From Eoetvoesiella caeni (lineage in GTDB: Bacteria; Pseudomonadota; Gammaproteobacteria; Burkholderiales; Burkholderiaceae_B): DNA of 64,000 nucleotides. Position numbers and translations under genes: made by a program. The stretch covers positions 124,001 to 188,000 of the forward strand of contig NZ_QNRQ01000004.1 of the NCBI RefSeq assembly GCF_003315175.1, read 5' to 3'. How positions within the stretch are numbered: the stretch's first letter is position 1; every line of letters begins with the position of its first letter. Shown here in pieces: positions 47,299 to 58,741 of the stretch. The notes beneath the pieces are model-generated. The model was not told the DNA's origin, searched no databases, and worked only from the letters and a program-made list of their open reading frames with translations.

Positions 47299-48507
47299 AT
47301 GTCTTCCGATACCACAGCAAAATCGGTTATTGCCAACGCCAAACGCCTGGTCGCAAAAGTGGGCTCTTCGCTCGTCACCAACGAAGGCCGGGGCATAGAC
47401 TTGGCCGCTGTCGAGCAATGGGCCGAGCAGATTGCCGCGCTGCATGCGCAAGGCCGGCAAGTCGTGCTGGTTTCCAGCGGCGCCATTGCCGAAGGCATGG
47501 CCCGCCTGGGATGGGCCGCACGCCCCCACACCATGCACGAACTGCAGGCCGCCGCGGCAGTGGGCCAAATGGGGCTGGTCCAGGCCTATGAAGTCGCTTT
47601 CGCGCGGCATGGCATACGCACGGCGCAAATCCTGCTTACCCACGAAGACCTGGCCGACCGCAAACGCTACCTTAACGCGCGCACCACGCTCTATACCCTG
47701 CTCTCGCTGGGCGTTGTGCCCATCGTCAATGAAAACGACACCGTCGTTACCGACGAAATACGGCTGGGCGACAACGACACCCTGGGCGCGCTGGTCACCA
47801 ACCTGATAGAAGCCGACGCCCTCATCATTCTTACCGACCAGGCCGGGCTATACAGTGCCGACCCGCGCAAAAATCCCACAGCCGAATTCATTTCGGTGGC
47901 CCAGGCCGGCGACCCGGCACTAGAGGCCATGGCCGGCGGAGCCGGCAGCGGCATAGGCACGGGCGGCATGCTGACCAAAGTACTAGCGGCACGCCGTGCT
48001 GCCAACAGCGGCGGCGACACCGTAATCGCCTCCGGGCGCGAACCCAACGTGTTGCTGCGCCTGGCCAATGGCGAACGCATCGGCACCGAACTGCGGGCGC
48101 TGCTGCCCGTGCGGTCCGCCCGCAAGCGCTGGCTGGCCAATCATTTGCGCTTGCGCGGCCGCGTTACGCTGGACGAAGGCGCCATCCGCGCATTGACGCA
48201 GGGCCACAAAAGCCTGCTGGCCATCGGCGTTATCGCCGTGGAAGGCGAATTCGAACGCGGAGACGTGGTGGCTTGCGTCAACCACGCGGGCATCGAGTGC
48301 TGCCGCGGCCTGATCAATTACTCTTCCAGCGACACCCGGCGCATCATGCGCCAGCCCAGCAGCCAGATCGCGCAAATCCTGGGCAGCATGTCGGACCAAG
48401 AACTCATGCACCGCGACAATATGGTGTTCATCCGGCGTCCGACCTCGGTCAACGCGGCCACGGCTGCCGGCGGCGGCGAACCGCAGCTTGATGTCAGCGC
48501 AAAATAA
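47299..48507 (+). CDS. proB: Glutamate 5-kinase
   Basis: 402 residues. It phosphorylates glutamate in proline synthesis. Amino-acid kinase domain ([78 protein letters not shown]) and a C-terminal PUA domain (about 290-385). The ATG at 47299 starts the family sequence; the longer frame adds 43 residues without similarity to it. Confidence 0.96.
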   Translation: MSSDTTAKSVIANAKRLVAKVGSSLVTNEGRGIDLAAVEQWAEQIAALHAQGRQVVLVSSGAIAEGMARLGWAARPHTMHELQAAAAVGQMGLVQAYEVAFARHGIRTAQILLTHEDLADRKRYLNARTTLYTLLSLGVVPIVNENDTVVTDEIRLGDNDTLGALVTNLIEADALIILTDQAGLYSADPRKNPTAEFISVAQAGDPALEAMAGGAGSGIGTGGMLTKVLAARRAANSGGDTVIASGREPNVLLRLANGERIGTELRALLPVRSARKRWLANHLRLRGRVTLDEGAIRALTQGHKSLLAIGVIAVEGEFERGDVVACVNHAGIECCRGLINYSSSDTRRIMRQPSSQIAQILGSMSDQELMHRDNMVFIRRPTSVNAATAAGGGEPQLDVSAK

Positions 48508-48517
48508 TGGCGCCTGG

Positions 48518-48546
48518 CAGACAGCCTTTTTCCAAACACGTATACT
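48518..48546 (+). promoter_or_regulatory. Candidate thiC promoter
   Basis: CAGACA (4 of 6) and TATACT (5 of 6) are 17 bp apart, upstream of the TPP riboswitch. The predicted leader is about 260 nt; roughly 100 nt before the aptamer are unexplained. Confidence 0.4.
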
Positions 48547-48654
48547 TATCGATTCCACGTTCAGATCAAGCGTGAACGCGAAAGCGAAGCGCAGACATTA
48601 CTAGCGCGGCTGCTACGCCGACACAATGCACTCTTGATCCGGGCACGGAAAAAC

Positions 48655-48740
48655 CTATGCAGGGGTACTCGCCGCAATATGCGGCGGGTTGAGAAAAACC
48701 CTTCGTACCAGTACGGATAATGCCGATGCTGGGAGCAGCT
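48655..48740 (+). promoter_or_regulatory. TPP riboswitch (THI element)
   Basis: Conserved aptamer blocks in order: GGGGTA (48662), a GCCGC/GCGGC paired arm, GTTGAGAAAAACCC (48689, the pyrimidine-sensing region), then GGATAATGCC (48715) and GGGAGCA (48731). These are the THI-box elements that bind thiamine pyrophosphate. Downstream GGGG...CCCC (48747 onward) may be part of the expression platform. Location before thiC fits. Confidence 0.9.
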
Positions 48741-48789
48741 CGCCAAAGGGGTGTCCTTGCCCCGAGCATTCCCGATTCGGCTCCATTGA

Positions 48790-50724
<1,935 letters not shown>

Positions 50725-50746
50725 GGCCCGGCCGTAGCCGAAATGG

Positions 50747-50778
50747 AAAAGCTCCGGTCGTCGGACCGGAGCTTTTTT
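50747..50778. terminator. Bidirectional terminator after thiC
   Basis: AAAA, stem GCTCCGGTC/GACCGGAGC (50751-50759 with 50764-50772), GTCG loop and a T-run. Between convergent thiC and the OmpA-like gene. Confidence 0.92.
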
Positions 50779-50810
50779 ATGCCGACGGGGCGTTCAGCCC
50801 CAAGGCGGGA

Positions 50811-51488
50811 CTACTGCTTGACGGCGTACAAGAACAGCTCGACGCGCCGGTTCATGGCGCGGCCCTGCGCCGTGCCATTGTCGGCAATAGGATTGCTGGG
50901 GCCACGGCCTTCGCTCGTAAGGCGGGACGAAGCCACGCCATGCTGGGCCAGGTAGCCGGTAACGCTGTTGGCCCGATTGACGGATAAGGTTTGGTTAAGG
51001 GCGGCAGAACCCGTGCTGTCGGTATAGCCGATGGCCTTGGCACGCAATTCAGGATGCTGCGCCAACGCGCGCGCGACGCTGTCCAGCACAGGCAGCAGCG
51101 CCGGCTTGAGGGCATACTTGCCCGTATCGAACGAGACATTGCTGGGGATGTTTACTTTCAGGGTGCCATCGGGCATTTCGATGACGTCGATACCCAGGCT
51201 TGAAGCCCCCGACTGCTGCACGTCTTTCTTGACACCGGACCAGTTGTAGCCCGCGATACCGCCCGCGACTGCACCGATACCCGCACCGATCAACGCCGCC
51301 GAGCTGCTGTCGCCGATAATGGCGCCCAGGCCCGCACCCAGAGCCGCGCCAGCGCCCGCGCCAACCGCGGTGCCGCCGCCCTTGCTCATTCCCCCCATAC
51401 TGTCCTGGATACTGGCACAACCCGAAACCATGGCTACCACGCTAAGGCAGGCCACGAGCTTGCTCATACGCATTGTCGACAGATTCAT
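50811..51488 (-). CDS. OmpA-family lipoprotein with glycine zipper (YiaD-like)
   Basis: 225 residues. Lipobox VAMVSGC near residue 24, a glycine-zipper segment (about 45-90, GAGAGAALGAGLGAIIGDSSSAALIGAGIGAVAGG region), then an OmpA C-terminal domain with the peptidoglycan-binding NRANSVTGYL and GRAMNRRVELFL motifs. It anchors the outer membrane to murein. AAGGAG lies before the ATG at 51488. A leader hairpin GCGGGC-TGCC-GCCCGC (51514-51529) may affect expression. The 131 bp to the ABC gene hold no other gene. Confidence 0.9.
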   Translation of the reverse strand: MNLSTMRMSKLVACLSVVAMVSGCASIQDSMGGMSKGGGTAVGAGAGAALGAGLGAIIGDSSSAALIGAGIGAVAGGIAGYNWSGVKKDVQQSGASSLGIDVIEMPDGTLKVNIPSNVSFDTGKYALKPALLPVLDSVARALAQHPELRAKAIGYTDSTGSAALNQTLSVNRANSVTGYLAQHGVASSRLTSEGRGPSNPIADNGTAQGRAMNRRVELFLYAVKQ

Positions 51489-51619
51489 TTTTAATTCTCC
51501 TTGTGTCTTGTTGGCGGGCTGCCGCCCGCGTGGCACTATCCTAGCAAGAGCCGGCCCGTGTATTTGTTACATTGTGATTCGAACGCCGTGGCGCCCAAAC
51601 CGCCGGAACGGCCTTCCCC

Positions 51620-52402
51620 TCAGTGCAATATCCGGCTCAGGAACAATCTGGTGCGCTCATGCTGGGGCGCATCGAAGAACTTGTCAGGGGTATTTTGCTC
51701 GACGATCCGCCCCTGATCCATGAAAATAACGCGGTCGGCCACCTGGCGCGCAAAGCCCATTTCATGGGTTACGCACAGCATGGTCATGCCGCTGTCCTTG
51801 GCCAGGCCGACCATGACGTCCAGCACTTCGGTGACCATTTCGGGGTCCAGGGCCGAAGTCGGCTCGTCGAACAACATGATTTTCGGGTTCATGCACAAAG
51901 ACCGCGCTATGGCGACCCGCTGTTGCTGCCCGCCGGACAGTTGCCCGGGATACTTGTGCGCCTGCTCGGCGATCTGGACTCGTTCCAGGTAGTGCATGGC
52001 GTTTTCTTGCGCACGGGCCTTGGACTGGCCCAGCACCCACACCGGCCCAAGGGTCAGGTTCTCAAGCACGGTAAGATGCGGAAAAAGATTGAAGTGCTGA
52101 AACACCATGCCTACGTCGCGGCGTATGGCCTCAATATGCTTGAGGTCGTTGGTCAGCTCAATGCCATCGACCACCACCCGTCCCTGCTGGTGCTCTTCGA
52201 GCCGGTTGATGCAGCGTATCAGCGTGGACTTGCCCGAGCCGGACGGCCCGCAGATGACAATGCGCTCTCCTTGGTCCACCTGCAGGTCAATATCGCGCAG
52301 CACCTGGAACTGCCCGAACCATTTGCTGACGCCTTCCATCAGGATCAAAGGCTGCGCGCTTCCTTGGCGAACCGTATCGGATTGTTTTGCGGACATGCCC
52401 AT
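51620..52402 (-). CDS. Amino-acid ABC transporter ATP-binding protein (AapP/GlnQ type)
   Basis: 260 residues. Walker [18 protein letters not shown], signature [14 protein letters not shown], Walker [18 protein letters not shown], His switch in [16 protein letters not shown], the PAAT-family pattern. It starts at the base after the permease stop (TGAATG). It powers the two permeases upstream. Amino-acid range (general L-amino acids) is inferred from family similarity of the permeases. Confidence 0.93.
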   Translation of the reverse strand: MGMSAKQSDTVRQGSAQPLILMEGVSKWFGQFQVLRDIDLQVDQGERIVICGPSGSGKSTLIRCINRLEEHQQGRVVVDGIELTNDLKHIEAIRRDVGMVFQHFNLFPHLTVLENLTLGPVWVLGQSKARAQENAMHYLERVQIAEQAHKYPGQLSGGQQQRVAIARSLCMNPKIMLFDEPTSALDPEMVTEVLDVMVGLAKDSGMTMLCVTHEMGFARQVADRVIFMDQGRIVEQNTPDKFFDAPQHERTRLFLSRILH

Positions 52403-53518
52403 TCAGCGCTCCCGGCCTTGCTGCAACTGCCGCTCCAACCTTAGGCTATAGCGGGATATTGCATAACAAAACACAAAATATATACAGGCGATAAACAAAT
52501 AGGCTTCAACGCTGAAGCCATGCCACTGCGCATCGGCCACCGCCGCCTTGGCCGCTTGCGTCAAGTCGAAAATGCCGATCACGACCACCAAAGACGTATC
52601 TTTGAACAGGGAAATGAAAATGCTGGCCAATGGCGCCATCACTACCGCCAGAGCCTGGGGCAGAATGACTTTTCTTGTTTGCTGCCAGTAGCTCAAGCCC
52701 AAAGAATCGGCGCCTTCGTACTGACCTTTGGGGATGGCCTGCAAGCCGCCGCGCACCGTTTCAGCAATATAGGCCGCGGCAAACATGATGATGGCAATCT
52801 GGGCGCGCAGCAGCTTGTCGATGGACATGCCTTCGGGCAGGAACAGCGGCAGCATGACCGAGGACATGAACAGCAGGCTGATCAGCGGCACACCGCGAAT
52901 AAGCTCTATATATACGACGCAAAGCGCCTTGATGACCGGCATGTGCGAACGCCGGCCCAGCGCCAGCAAAATCCCCAGGGGGAATGCGAAAGCAATGCCG
53001 AAAGTCGCCAGAATCAGCGTAAGCGGCAGGCCGCCCCACAGGCTGTTGTCGACATATTCAAGGCCGAAGATGCCGCCCCACATCAGCACGGCCACGCAAG
53101 CCAGGGCCGCTATCCAGAACCACAGCAGTTCTATCCGCCAGAACCGCCGTATGCCGCTGCAAGCAATAACGGCAATGAGTATGCCGGTGGCCAGCAAAGG
53201 CCGCCATTGCTCGTCGTAGGGATAAATGCCGAACAGAATAAGGCGATGCTTGGCCGCGATGAAGGCCCAGCAGGCGCCGCCCGAGGCCTGGCAGGCGCCG
53301 CCCGAGGCCTGGCACTGGGCGGGCGTCGTCGCGCTGAAATCAGGCGCAATGAACAGCCACTCGGCCAGGGCCGGCAGCACCATAAGCAGCGCCCATACCG
53401 CCAGCACGGTCAGCAAGCTGTTCAAAGGCGAAGAAAACAGCCTGGACTGGCACCAGGCAAGCGGCCCGGTGCGGGCGGACGGGGCTTGCGAAAACGCAGC
53501 AGCGCTGTGCGGGTCCAT
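52403..53518 (-). CDS. Amino-acid ABC transporter permease (AapM type)
   Basis: 371 residues. An N-terminal extension with two or three hydrophobic segments, then the permease core (about 165-365) with EAA loop YIAETVRGGLQAIPKGQYEGADSLGLS. General L-amino-acid transporters have this long AapM/YhdY form. A perfect 21-bp tandem duplication in the first extracytoplasmic loop encodes QASGGAC twice. It starts 2 bp after the AapQ-like stop. Confidence 0.9.
   Translation of the reverse strand: MDPHSAAAFSQAPSARTGPLAWCQSRLFSSPLNSLLTVLAVWALLMVLPALAEWLFIAPDFSATTPAQCQASGGACQASGGACWAFIAAKHRLILFGIYPYDEQWRPLLATGILIAVIACSGIRRFWRIELLWFWIAALACVAVLMWGGIFGLEYVDNSLWGGLPLTLILATFGIAFAFPLGILLALGRRSHMPVIKALCVVYIELIRGVPLISLLFMSSVMLPLFLPEGMSIDKLLRAQIAIIMFAAAYIAETVRGGLQAIPKGQYEGADSLGLSYWQQTRKVILPQALAVVMAPLASIFISLFKDTSLVVVIGIFDLTQAAKAAVADAQWHGFSVEAYLFIACIYFVFCYAISRYSLRLERQLQQGRER
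53271..53312. repeat. Perfect 21-bp tandem duplication inside the AapM-like gene
   Basis: Units at 53271-53291 and 53292-53312 are identical, encoding two copies of seven residues (QASGGAC). In frame. A slipped-strand duplication is the simplest reading. Confidence 0.9.
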
Positions 53519-53519
53519 C

Positions 53520-54710
53520 TTAGCGCTCCACCAGCGCAATGCGCCGGTTATACCAGTTCATCAACAAGGCGATCGCCAGGCTCACAGCCAAGTATGCCGC
53601 CATGATGATCATGATGCCTTCTACCGCCTGGCCTGTCTGGTTCAGTGTGGTGTTGACCACCGAAACAATATCCGGATAGCCGATGGCAACAGCCAGAGAA
53701 CTGTTCTTGGTGACATTGAGAAATTGGCTGGTCATGGGCGGCACGATAACGCGCAAGGCCTGCGGCAGAATCACCAGCCGCAATGTACGGCCCCTCGACA
53801 GGCCCAGCGCCTGGGCCGCTTCCCACTGCCCGCGGCTTACCGACTGCACCCCCGAGCGCACGACTTCGGCGATGAAGGCCGAGGTATAAACGACCAGGCC
53901 CATGGTCAGTGCGGCGAATTCAGGGCTAAGGCTTATGCCGCCCTGGAAGTTGAAGCCGCGCAAATGCGGCATGTCCAGCGCCAGCGCCGCGCCGCTGAAC
54001 CACCACCCGGCCAGGGGCAAAGCCAGCAGCAGCGTTGCGGCAATGCGTAGCACCGGCAGCGGCTTGCCGCTGCGCAAACGCATTTTGCGCGCCCCATGCC
54101 AAAGCAATACCGACAATAAAACAGCCAGCGCCAAGCCACCCGCTATCCAGTCCAGTGCATCGCCTTGCAAGCCGGGCAGCTTCAGGCCGCGATTGGACAG
54201 AAATACCCCCGGCAATGGGTTAAGGGCCTGGCGCGGGCCCGGCGTACTCTCAGTAATAATTGCATACCAAAAAAACAATTGCAGCAACAAAGGGACATTG
54301 CGCACAAATTCAATATAGACACCGGCCAGGCGTGCTATCAGCCAGTTATGGGAAAGACGGGCCATGCCCAGCAAAGTGCCCAATAGCGTTGCCACCACGA
54401 TGCAAACCACGGAGACGCGCAAGGTATTGAGCAGGCCCACCAGGATGGCGCGCCCGTATGTGTCGGCCGGCGTATAGGCGATGGGCGTTTCGCCGATAGC
54501 AAAGCCGGCCTCGCGCCCCAGAAAACCGAAACCCGACGAGATATTGCGCTGCGCCAGATTGGCCAGCGTATTGGACAGCAGGTACCACGCCGCCGCTGCG
54601 ACCAGCGCCAGCAGCAACCCCTGGTAAACCGCGGAGCGCACACTGGGGTTGCGCCAGGACAGGCGCTGGCCCGCGCGCCGCGGCGAGGATGAAGGTGCTT
54701 TCGTTGTCAT
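53520..54710 (-). CDS. Amino-acid ABC transporter permease (AapQ type)
   Basis: 396 residues from the ATG at 54710 (MTTKAPSSSPRR). A longer frame exists with ATG at 54755; no ribosome site supports either, so the start is a guess based on family length. Core motif YTSAFIAEVVRSGVQSVSRGQWEAAQALGLSRG is the EAA loop. N-terminal hydrophobic segment about 27-50. No substrate-binding protein precedes it: ftsE is divergent upstream. Such a receptor normally comes first (AapJ), so it must lie elsewhere or be missing. Confidence 0.86.
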   Translation of the reverse strand: MTTKAPSSSPRRAGQRLSWRNPSVRSAVYQGLLLALVAAAAWYLLSNTLANLAQRNISSGFGFLGREAGFAIGETPIAYTPADTYGRAILVGLLNTLRVSVVCIVVATLLGTLLGMARLSHNWLIARLAGVYIEFVRNVPLLLQLFFWYAIITESTPGPRQALNPLPGVFLSNRGLKLPGLQGDALDWIAGGLALAVLLSVLLWHGARKMRLRSGKPLPVLRIAATLLLALPLAGWWFSGAALALDMPHLRGFNFQGGISLSPEFAALTMGLVVYTSAFIAEVVRSGVQSVSRGQWEAAQALGLSRGRTLRLVILPQALRVIVPPMTSQFLNVTKNSSLAVAIGYPDIVSVVNTTLNQTGQAVEGIMIIMAAYLAVSLAIALLMNWYNRRIALVER

Positions 54711-54867
54711 AAATGCCGATGCATCTGCGTCATGAATCCCGATATGTTTCGCCATGAGTGCGAATCTGCGAAAGGGCCGGCTCAAAACGGCTCTGGCGCA
54801 CGTTATCATACTAGCGGACAGTTATACTCACTGCTTATCTCTATTAGGCCTGTTAACGCTTGCCAAC

Positions 54868-55539
54868 ATGATCGAATTTCAGCACGTATTCAAATCCTAC
54901 GGGCGCGGCAGGAATATTCTGGCCGACATCAACTTTCGCATAGAGCCCGGCGAATTCGTCTTCGTGTCCGGCCCGTCGGGCGCGGGTAAATCCACTTTGC
55001 TCAAGCTGATCGGCGGCCTGGAACCTGCCAGCCGCGGCTCGATTTCCGTCAATGGCCACCGCATCGACAAAATGCCGCCCCGCGCGCGCCCCTATCTGCG
55101 CAGGGCCGTCGGCGTCATTTTGCAGGACACCCACCTTTTGTACGACCGCAACGCCATGCAAAACGTCATGCTGCCGCTTACGGTCATAGGCCTGGAAAAC
55201 AGCGTGGCCATTACCCGCTCGCGCGCAGCGCTTGAAAAAGTGGGGCTGTCCGGCAAAGAAGACATGAAGCCCATTGAGCTCTCGGGCGGCGAACAACAGC
55301 GCCTGGCCATAGCGCGGGCCATCGTCAACCGGCCCGCCATCCTGATAGTCGACGAACCCACCGCCAACCTGGACGACGAAACCGCCCGCCGCATCATGGA
55401 AGTATTCCGCGACTTCAACCGGGTCGGCGTAACCACCCTGATAGCTTCCCACGACCGCGGCCTTATGGCTTCCTACGCGTCGCGCACCCTGCTTATCGAA
55501 GCAGGCCGCTTTGCCGACGTGAAAGGAGTACCCGCATGA
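54868..55539 (+). CDS. ftsE: Cell-division ATP-binding protein FtsE
   Basis: 223 residues. Walker A GPSGAGKSTLLKL, signature LSGGEQQRLAIARA, Walker B ILIVDEPTANLDD. With FtsX it forms an ABC-type complex at the division septum that activates murein hydrolases through periplasmic partners. The ATG at 54868 begins the family sequence MIEFQHVFKSYG. Overlaps ftsX by ATGA. Divergent from the amino-acid permease genes; the 157-bp gap shows no clear promoter. Confidence 0.96.
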   Translation: MIEFQHVFKSYGRGRNILADINFRIEPGEFVFVSGPSGAGKSTLLKLIGGLEPASRGSISVNGHRIDKMPPRARPYLRRAVGVILQDTHLLYDRNAMQNVMLPLTVIGLENSVAITRSRAALEKVGLSGKEDMKPIELSGGEQQRLAIARAIVNRPAILIVDEPTANLDDETARRIMEVFRDFNRVGVTTLIASHDRGLMASYASRTLLIEAGRFADVKGVPA

Positions 55540-56444
55540 GACGCTGGCTAAGGCACCATCGTTATGCTTTCCTGGTGGCCCTGCGCCGCCTGTTAAGCCA
55601 ACCGTTCTCCTCTTTGTCCAATATGCTGGTCATCGCACTGACGCTGGCCATCCCTATTTTGGCCGCTTCCATATTGCTTTCGGCGCAGCCCGTGGCAAGG
55701 CAGGTTGCGGTTTCACCGGAAGTAACGCTGTTCCTCAAGCCCGATGCGGCCGCCGGCAGCACCCAGCAAGTAGCCGAACGCGTCAAGAACGAATACGCCA
55801 CTGAAATCGACTCGGTCCGCATCGTGCCCCGCTCGCAGGCCTACAGCGACCTCAAGCGCGATCCCAATTGGGCGGATGCGCTGGCGGCGCTGCCGGGCAA
55901 TCCCTTGCCCGATGCTATCGTCATCACGCTTAAAGAACACGCCAACATTGCCCAGCACGCTGCCACGCTGGTTCAAGAATGGAAAAAATGGGACGAAGTC
56001 GACCTGGTGCAGCATGACAGCGCCTGGGTCCAGCGGCTGGAAGCCATCCTGAGCTTCGTGCGCATCGGCCTGGGGCTGCTGGCCGCGGGCGTGGCGCTGG
56101 TGGTGCTGGCCACGGTCTTCAATACAGTGCGCTTGCAAGCCTTGACCCAGCGCGAGGAAATCGCGGTGGCCCGCCTGGTGGGCGCCACTGAATCCTTCGT
56201 GCGCCTGCCGTTTTTATATTTGGGCGCATTGACCGGACTGATTTCGGGCCTTGCCTCTATCGCACTGGCGGTATTGGCCCTTACACCGCTTAATGCCGCG
56301 CTGGCGCGGCTGGCCAGCAGTTACGGCACACGCCTGGCCCTGCAATTGCCGGACGCATTGAGCCTGGCGCTTGCGGTCGTCGTCGTTGCCATCCTGGGCG
56401 CATTGTCGGCACGCTGGTCGGTAACGCGCAATACCCGCTTCTGA
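55536..56444 (+). CDS. ftsX: Cell-division protein FtsX
   Basis: 302 residues. Cytoplasmic N-terminus rich in Arg/His (MRRWLRHHRYAFLVALRRLL), transmembrane helix 1 at about 27-48, a periplasmic domain (about 50-165), and three more helices (about 172-295), with LARLVGATESFVRLPFLYLGALTG as the coupling region. It couples FtsE ATP hydrolysis to periplasmic hydrolase activators. Coupled to ftsE (ATGA) and to mutY (the stop A is the start A of mutY). Confidence 0.95.
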   Translation: MRRWLRHHRYAFLVALRRLLSQPFSSLSNMLVIALTLAIPILAASILLSAQPVARQVAVSPEVTLFLKPDAAAGSTQQVAERVKNEYATEIDSVRIVPRSQAYSDLKRDPNWADALAALPGNPLPDAIVITLKEHANIAQHAATLVQEWKKWDEVDLVQHDSAWVQRLEAILSFVRIGLGLLAAGVALVVLATVFNTVRLQALTQREEIAVARLVGATESFVRLPFLYLGALTGLISGLASIALAVLALTPLNAALARLASSYGTRLALQLPDALSLALAVVVVAILGALSARWSVTRNTRF

Positions 56445-57517
56445 TGCTTGGCAACGCGCAACCCGCCATAGCCGCTTTCGCGGCCACCGTCGTCCAATGG
56501 CAGCTTCGCGCCGGCCGGCGCGGCCTGCCCTGGCAGCATACCCGCGACCCATACCGCATCTGGCTTTCAGAAATCATGCTGCAGCAAACCCAGGTCGGCA
56601 CTGTCATGGGCTACTACGAGCGCTTTCTGGCCCGCTTCCCCACCGTGCAGGACTTGGCCGCGGCCACCCAGGACGAAGTCATGCCCTATTGGGCGGGCCT
56701 GGGCTATTACGCCCGCGCACGCAATCTGCACCGCTGCGCGCAGGAAATCTGCCAGAACTGGAACGGCAGCTTCCCGCCCAGCGCGGATGAAATCATGCAG
56801 TTGCCTGGCATCGGCCGCTCTACCGCGGCGGCCATTGCCGCCTTTGCCTACGGCCAGCGCAGCCCCATCATGGACGGCAACGTTAAGCGCGTGTTTACGC
56901 GCTACTTTGGCATTTTCGGCGATCCGTCCGTACGCGCAACTGAAAAATGCCTTTGGGAAACGGCGCAGGCCGTGGTCGACGCCGCCCCGCCCGACCTGGA
57001 CATGACGGCCTACACGCAAGGCCTGATGGACCTGGGCTCCAGCCACTGCGCGCGCGGGCGGCCCGATTGCGCCGCGTGCCCGCTGGCAACCCACTGCTAT
57101 GCACGCCTGGAGTCCCGGCAAGCGGAACTGCCTACGCCGAAGAAGAAAAAACAAAGCGGACAGCGCCAATGCGCCATGCTGATTCTTCAAAAAGAAAACA
57201 CTATTTTGCTGGAGCAGCGGCCCTCGCCCGGCATCTGGGGCGGCCTTTGGAGCCTGCCTCAGTTCGACGACGCCGAATCCCTGCGCATCGCCTGCGGCAA
57301 CATGGGCGTAGAGGTCGCGACTGAAAGGAAAATGGCAGGGCTGCAGCATGTGTTTTCGCATTTCAAGCTGCATATCGAACCCTGGCATATCGTCTCGGAC
57401 CAAATCGAAACCACCGAGCCGCGCCCCAACCAGGCATGGGTTAGCCTGAACGATCTGCCCGCCACCGCCCTGCCCGCACCGGTGAAAAAAATTCTGGATG
57501 GCCTCTTCCTGGCCTGA
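56444..57517 (+). CDS. mutY: A/G-specific adenine glycosylase
   Basis: 357 residues. It removes adenine opposite 8-oxoguanine. The catalytic Glu is in SEIMLQQTQVGTV, the helix-hairpin-helix is LPGIGRSTAAAIAAFAYG and the Asp is in PIMDGNVKRV. The iron-sulfur cluster CX6CX2CX5C lies in CARGRPDCAACPLATHC. A NUDIX-like MutT domain (about 240-357) recognises oxoG. It overlaps ftsX by one base. No terminator is visible before the convergent rodA. Confidence 0.96.
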   Translation: MLGNAQPAIAAFAATVVQWQLRAGRRGLPWQHTRDPYRIWLSEIMLQQTQVGTVMGYYERFLARFPTVQDLAAATQDEVMPYWAGLGYYARARNLHRCAQEICQNWNGSFPPSADEIMQLPGIGRSTAAAIAAFAYGQRSPIMDGNVKRVFTRYFGIFGDPSVRATEKCLWETAQAVVDAAPPDLDMTAYTQGLMDLGSSHCARGRPDCAACPLATHCYARLESRQAELPTPKKKKQSGQRQCAMLILQKENTILLEQRPSPGIWGGLWSLPQFDDAESLRIACGNMGVEVATERKMAGLQHVFSHFKLHIEPWHIVSDQIETTEPRPNQAWVSLNDLPATALPAPVKKILDGLFLA

Positions 57518-57604
57518 CCGCAGGTCCGTGTCAAGCCGGATGCGAAAAGCTTGCGGGCCGCTACACCGGAAAAGAAAAGGCGCAGATCCGATATAAAGGC
57601 CGGC

Positions 57605-58741
57605 TCAACGCCGCCCGGGCCGATAGCGGCTGATGCTCATCAACATGCCGCAGGCAACGCCCAGGGTCAGCAAGGCCGTGCCGCCATAGCTCATGAATGG
57701 CAGCGGCACGCCCACGACGGGCAGAATCCCGGTCACCATGCCGATGTTCACGAACACGTAGACGAAGAACATCATGGCCATTGAGCCGGCCAGCAAACGG
57801 CCGAACTGCGTATGTGCCCGTACGGCAATGGTCAGCCCCCGCAGGATGAGCAAGGCATACAGAATGAGAATCAGGATTCCCCCGTACAGGCCGAACTCTT
57901 CGGCATAGACGGCAAAAATGAAATCAGTCGTGCGCTCGGGAATGAAGTCCAGGTGCGACTGCGTGCCTTGCATATAGCCCTTGCCGTAGACTCCGCCCGA
58001 CCCTATCGCTATCATGGACTGGATGGTATGGAAGCCTTTGCCAAGGGGGTCCGAGCTGGGATTGAGCAAAGTACAAACCCGGTGTTTCTGGTAGTCGTGC
58101 AGCACCACCCAATCGACGTCGGGCATGCATATCTGGTCTTCGTAGTACACCAGCGTACCTACCGCCAGCACCAGCGCAATGACCGCCGGCGCCAGCAGCT
58201 TGAACGACAGCCCGCCAAAGTAAATCACGCAGAATCCGGCTCCGAACACCAGCAATGCGGTACCAAGGTCCGGCTGCTTGACTATCAGCGCGAACGGAAT
58301 CAACAACAGCACGCCGGCTACGACGAAATCAAGAAAGCCGATCTTGCCCTGGTGGCGGTGAAAATACCAGGCCAGCATCAGCGGCACCCCGATCTTCAGC
58401 ATCTCCGAAGGCTGTATGCGCCCGATCCCCAGGTTCAGCCAGCGTGTTGCGCCTTTGCTGGTTTCGCCAAAAAATTCGACGCCCAGCAAAAGCGCAACCC
58501 CCACCGCATAGACCAGGGGCGCAAGACGCATCAGCTTCGGAGGCGGTATCAGGGCCACGACCCACATGGCAAAAAAAGCCAGGCCGAAATTGCGCAGCTG
58601 ATCGGCAAAGCGCCAATCGGTATCGCCCACGGCCGAATGCATGACGGTCATGCCCAGCACGGCCATCAACATCAGGATGACAAGCAAAGGCCAGTCGAAG
58701 GCCTGGAAAGCCTTGACTACCAAAAATAACAGGCGCTTCAT
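57605..58741 (-). CDS. rodA: Rod-shape peptidoglycan glycosyltransferase RodA
   Basis: 378 residues, SEDS family with ten predicted transmembrane helices. It polymerises lateral-wall glycan with PBP2. Typical segments: QPDLGTALLVFGAGF, the periplasmic loop with FIPERTTDFIFAVYAEEFG (catalytic Asp region) and the C-terminal GVPLPFMSYGGTALLTLGVACGML. It overlaps mrdA by ATGA and ends the mre operon. Confidence 0.96.
   Translation of the reverse strand: MKRLLFLVVKAFQAFDWPLLVILMLMAVLGMTVMHSAVGDTDWRFADQLRNFGLAFFAMWVVALIPPPKLMRLAPLVYAVGVALLLGVEFFGETSKGATRWLNLGIGRIQPSEMLKIGVPLMLAWYFHRHQGKIGFLDFVVAGVLLLIPFALIVKQPDLGTALLVFGAGFCVIYFGGLSFKLLAPAVIALVLAVGTLVYYEDQICMPDVDWVVLHDYQKHRVCTLLNPSSDPLGKGFHTIQSMIAIGSGGVYGKGYMQGTQSHLDFIPERTTDFIFAVYAEEFGLYGGILILILYALLILRGLTIAVRAHTQFGRLLAGSMAMMFFVYVFVNIGMVTGILPVVGVPLPFMSYGGTALLTLGVACGMLMSISRYRPGRR

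Noticed and set aside
51620-54710. Amino-acid transporter as part of the aminobenzoate system
   Set aside because: It lies about 8 kb away beyond argJ, obgE and thiC, in a different operon with no shared signals; the Azoarcus cluster had only a binding protein, and that is missing here.
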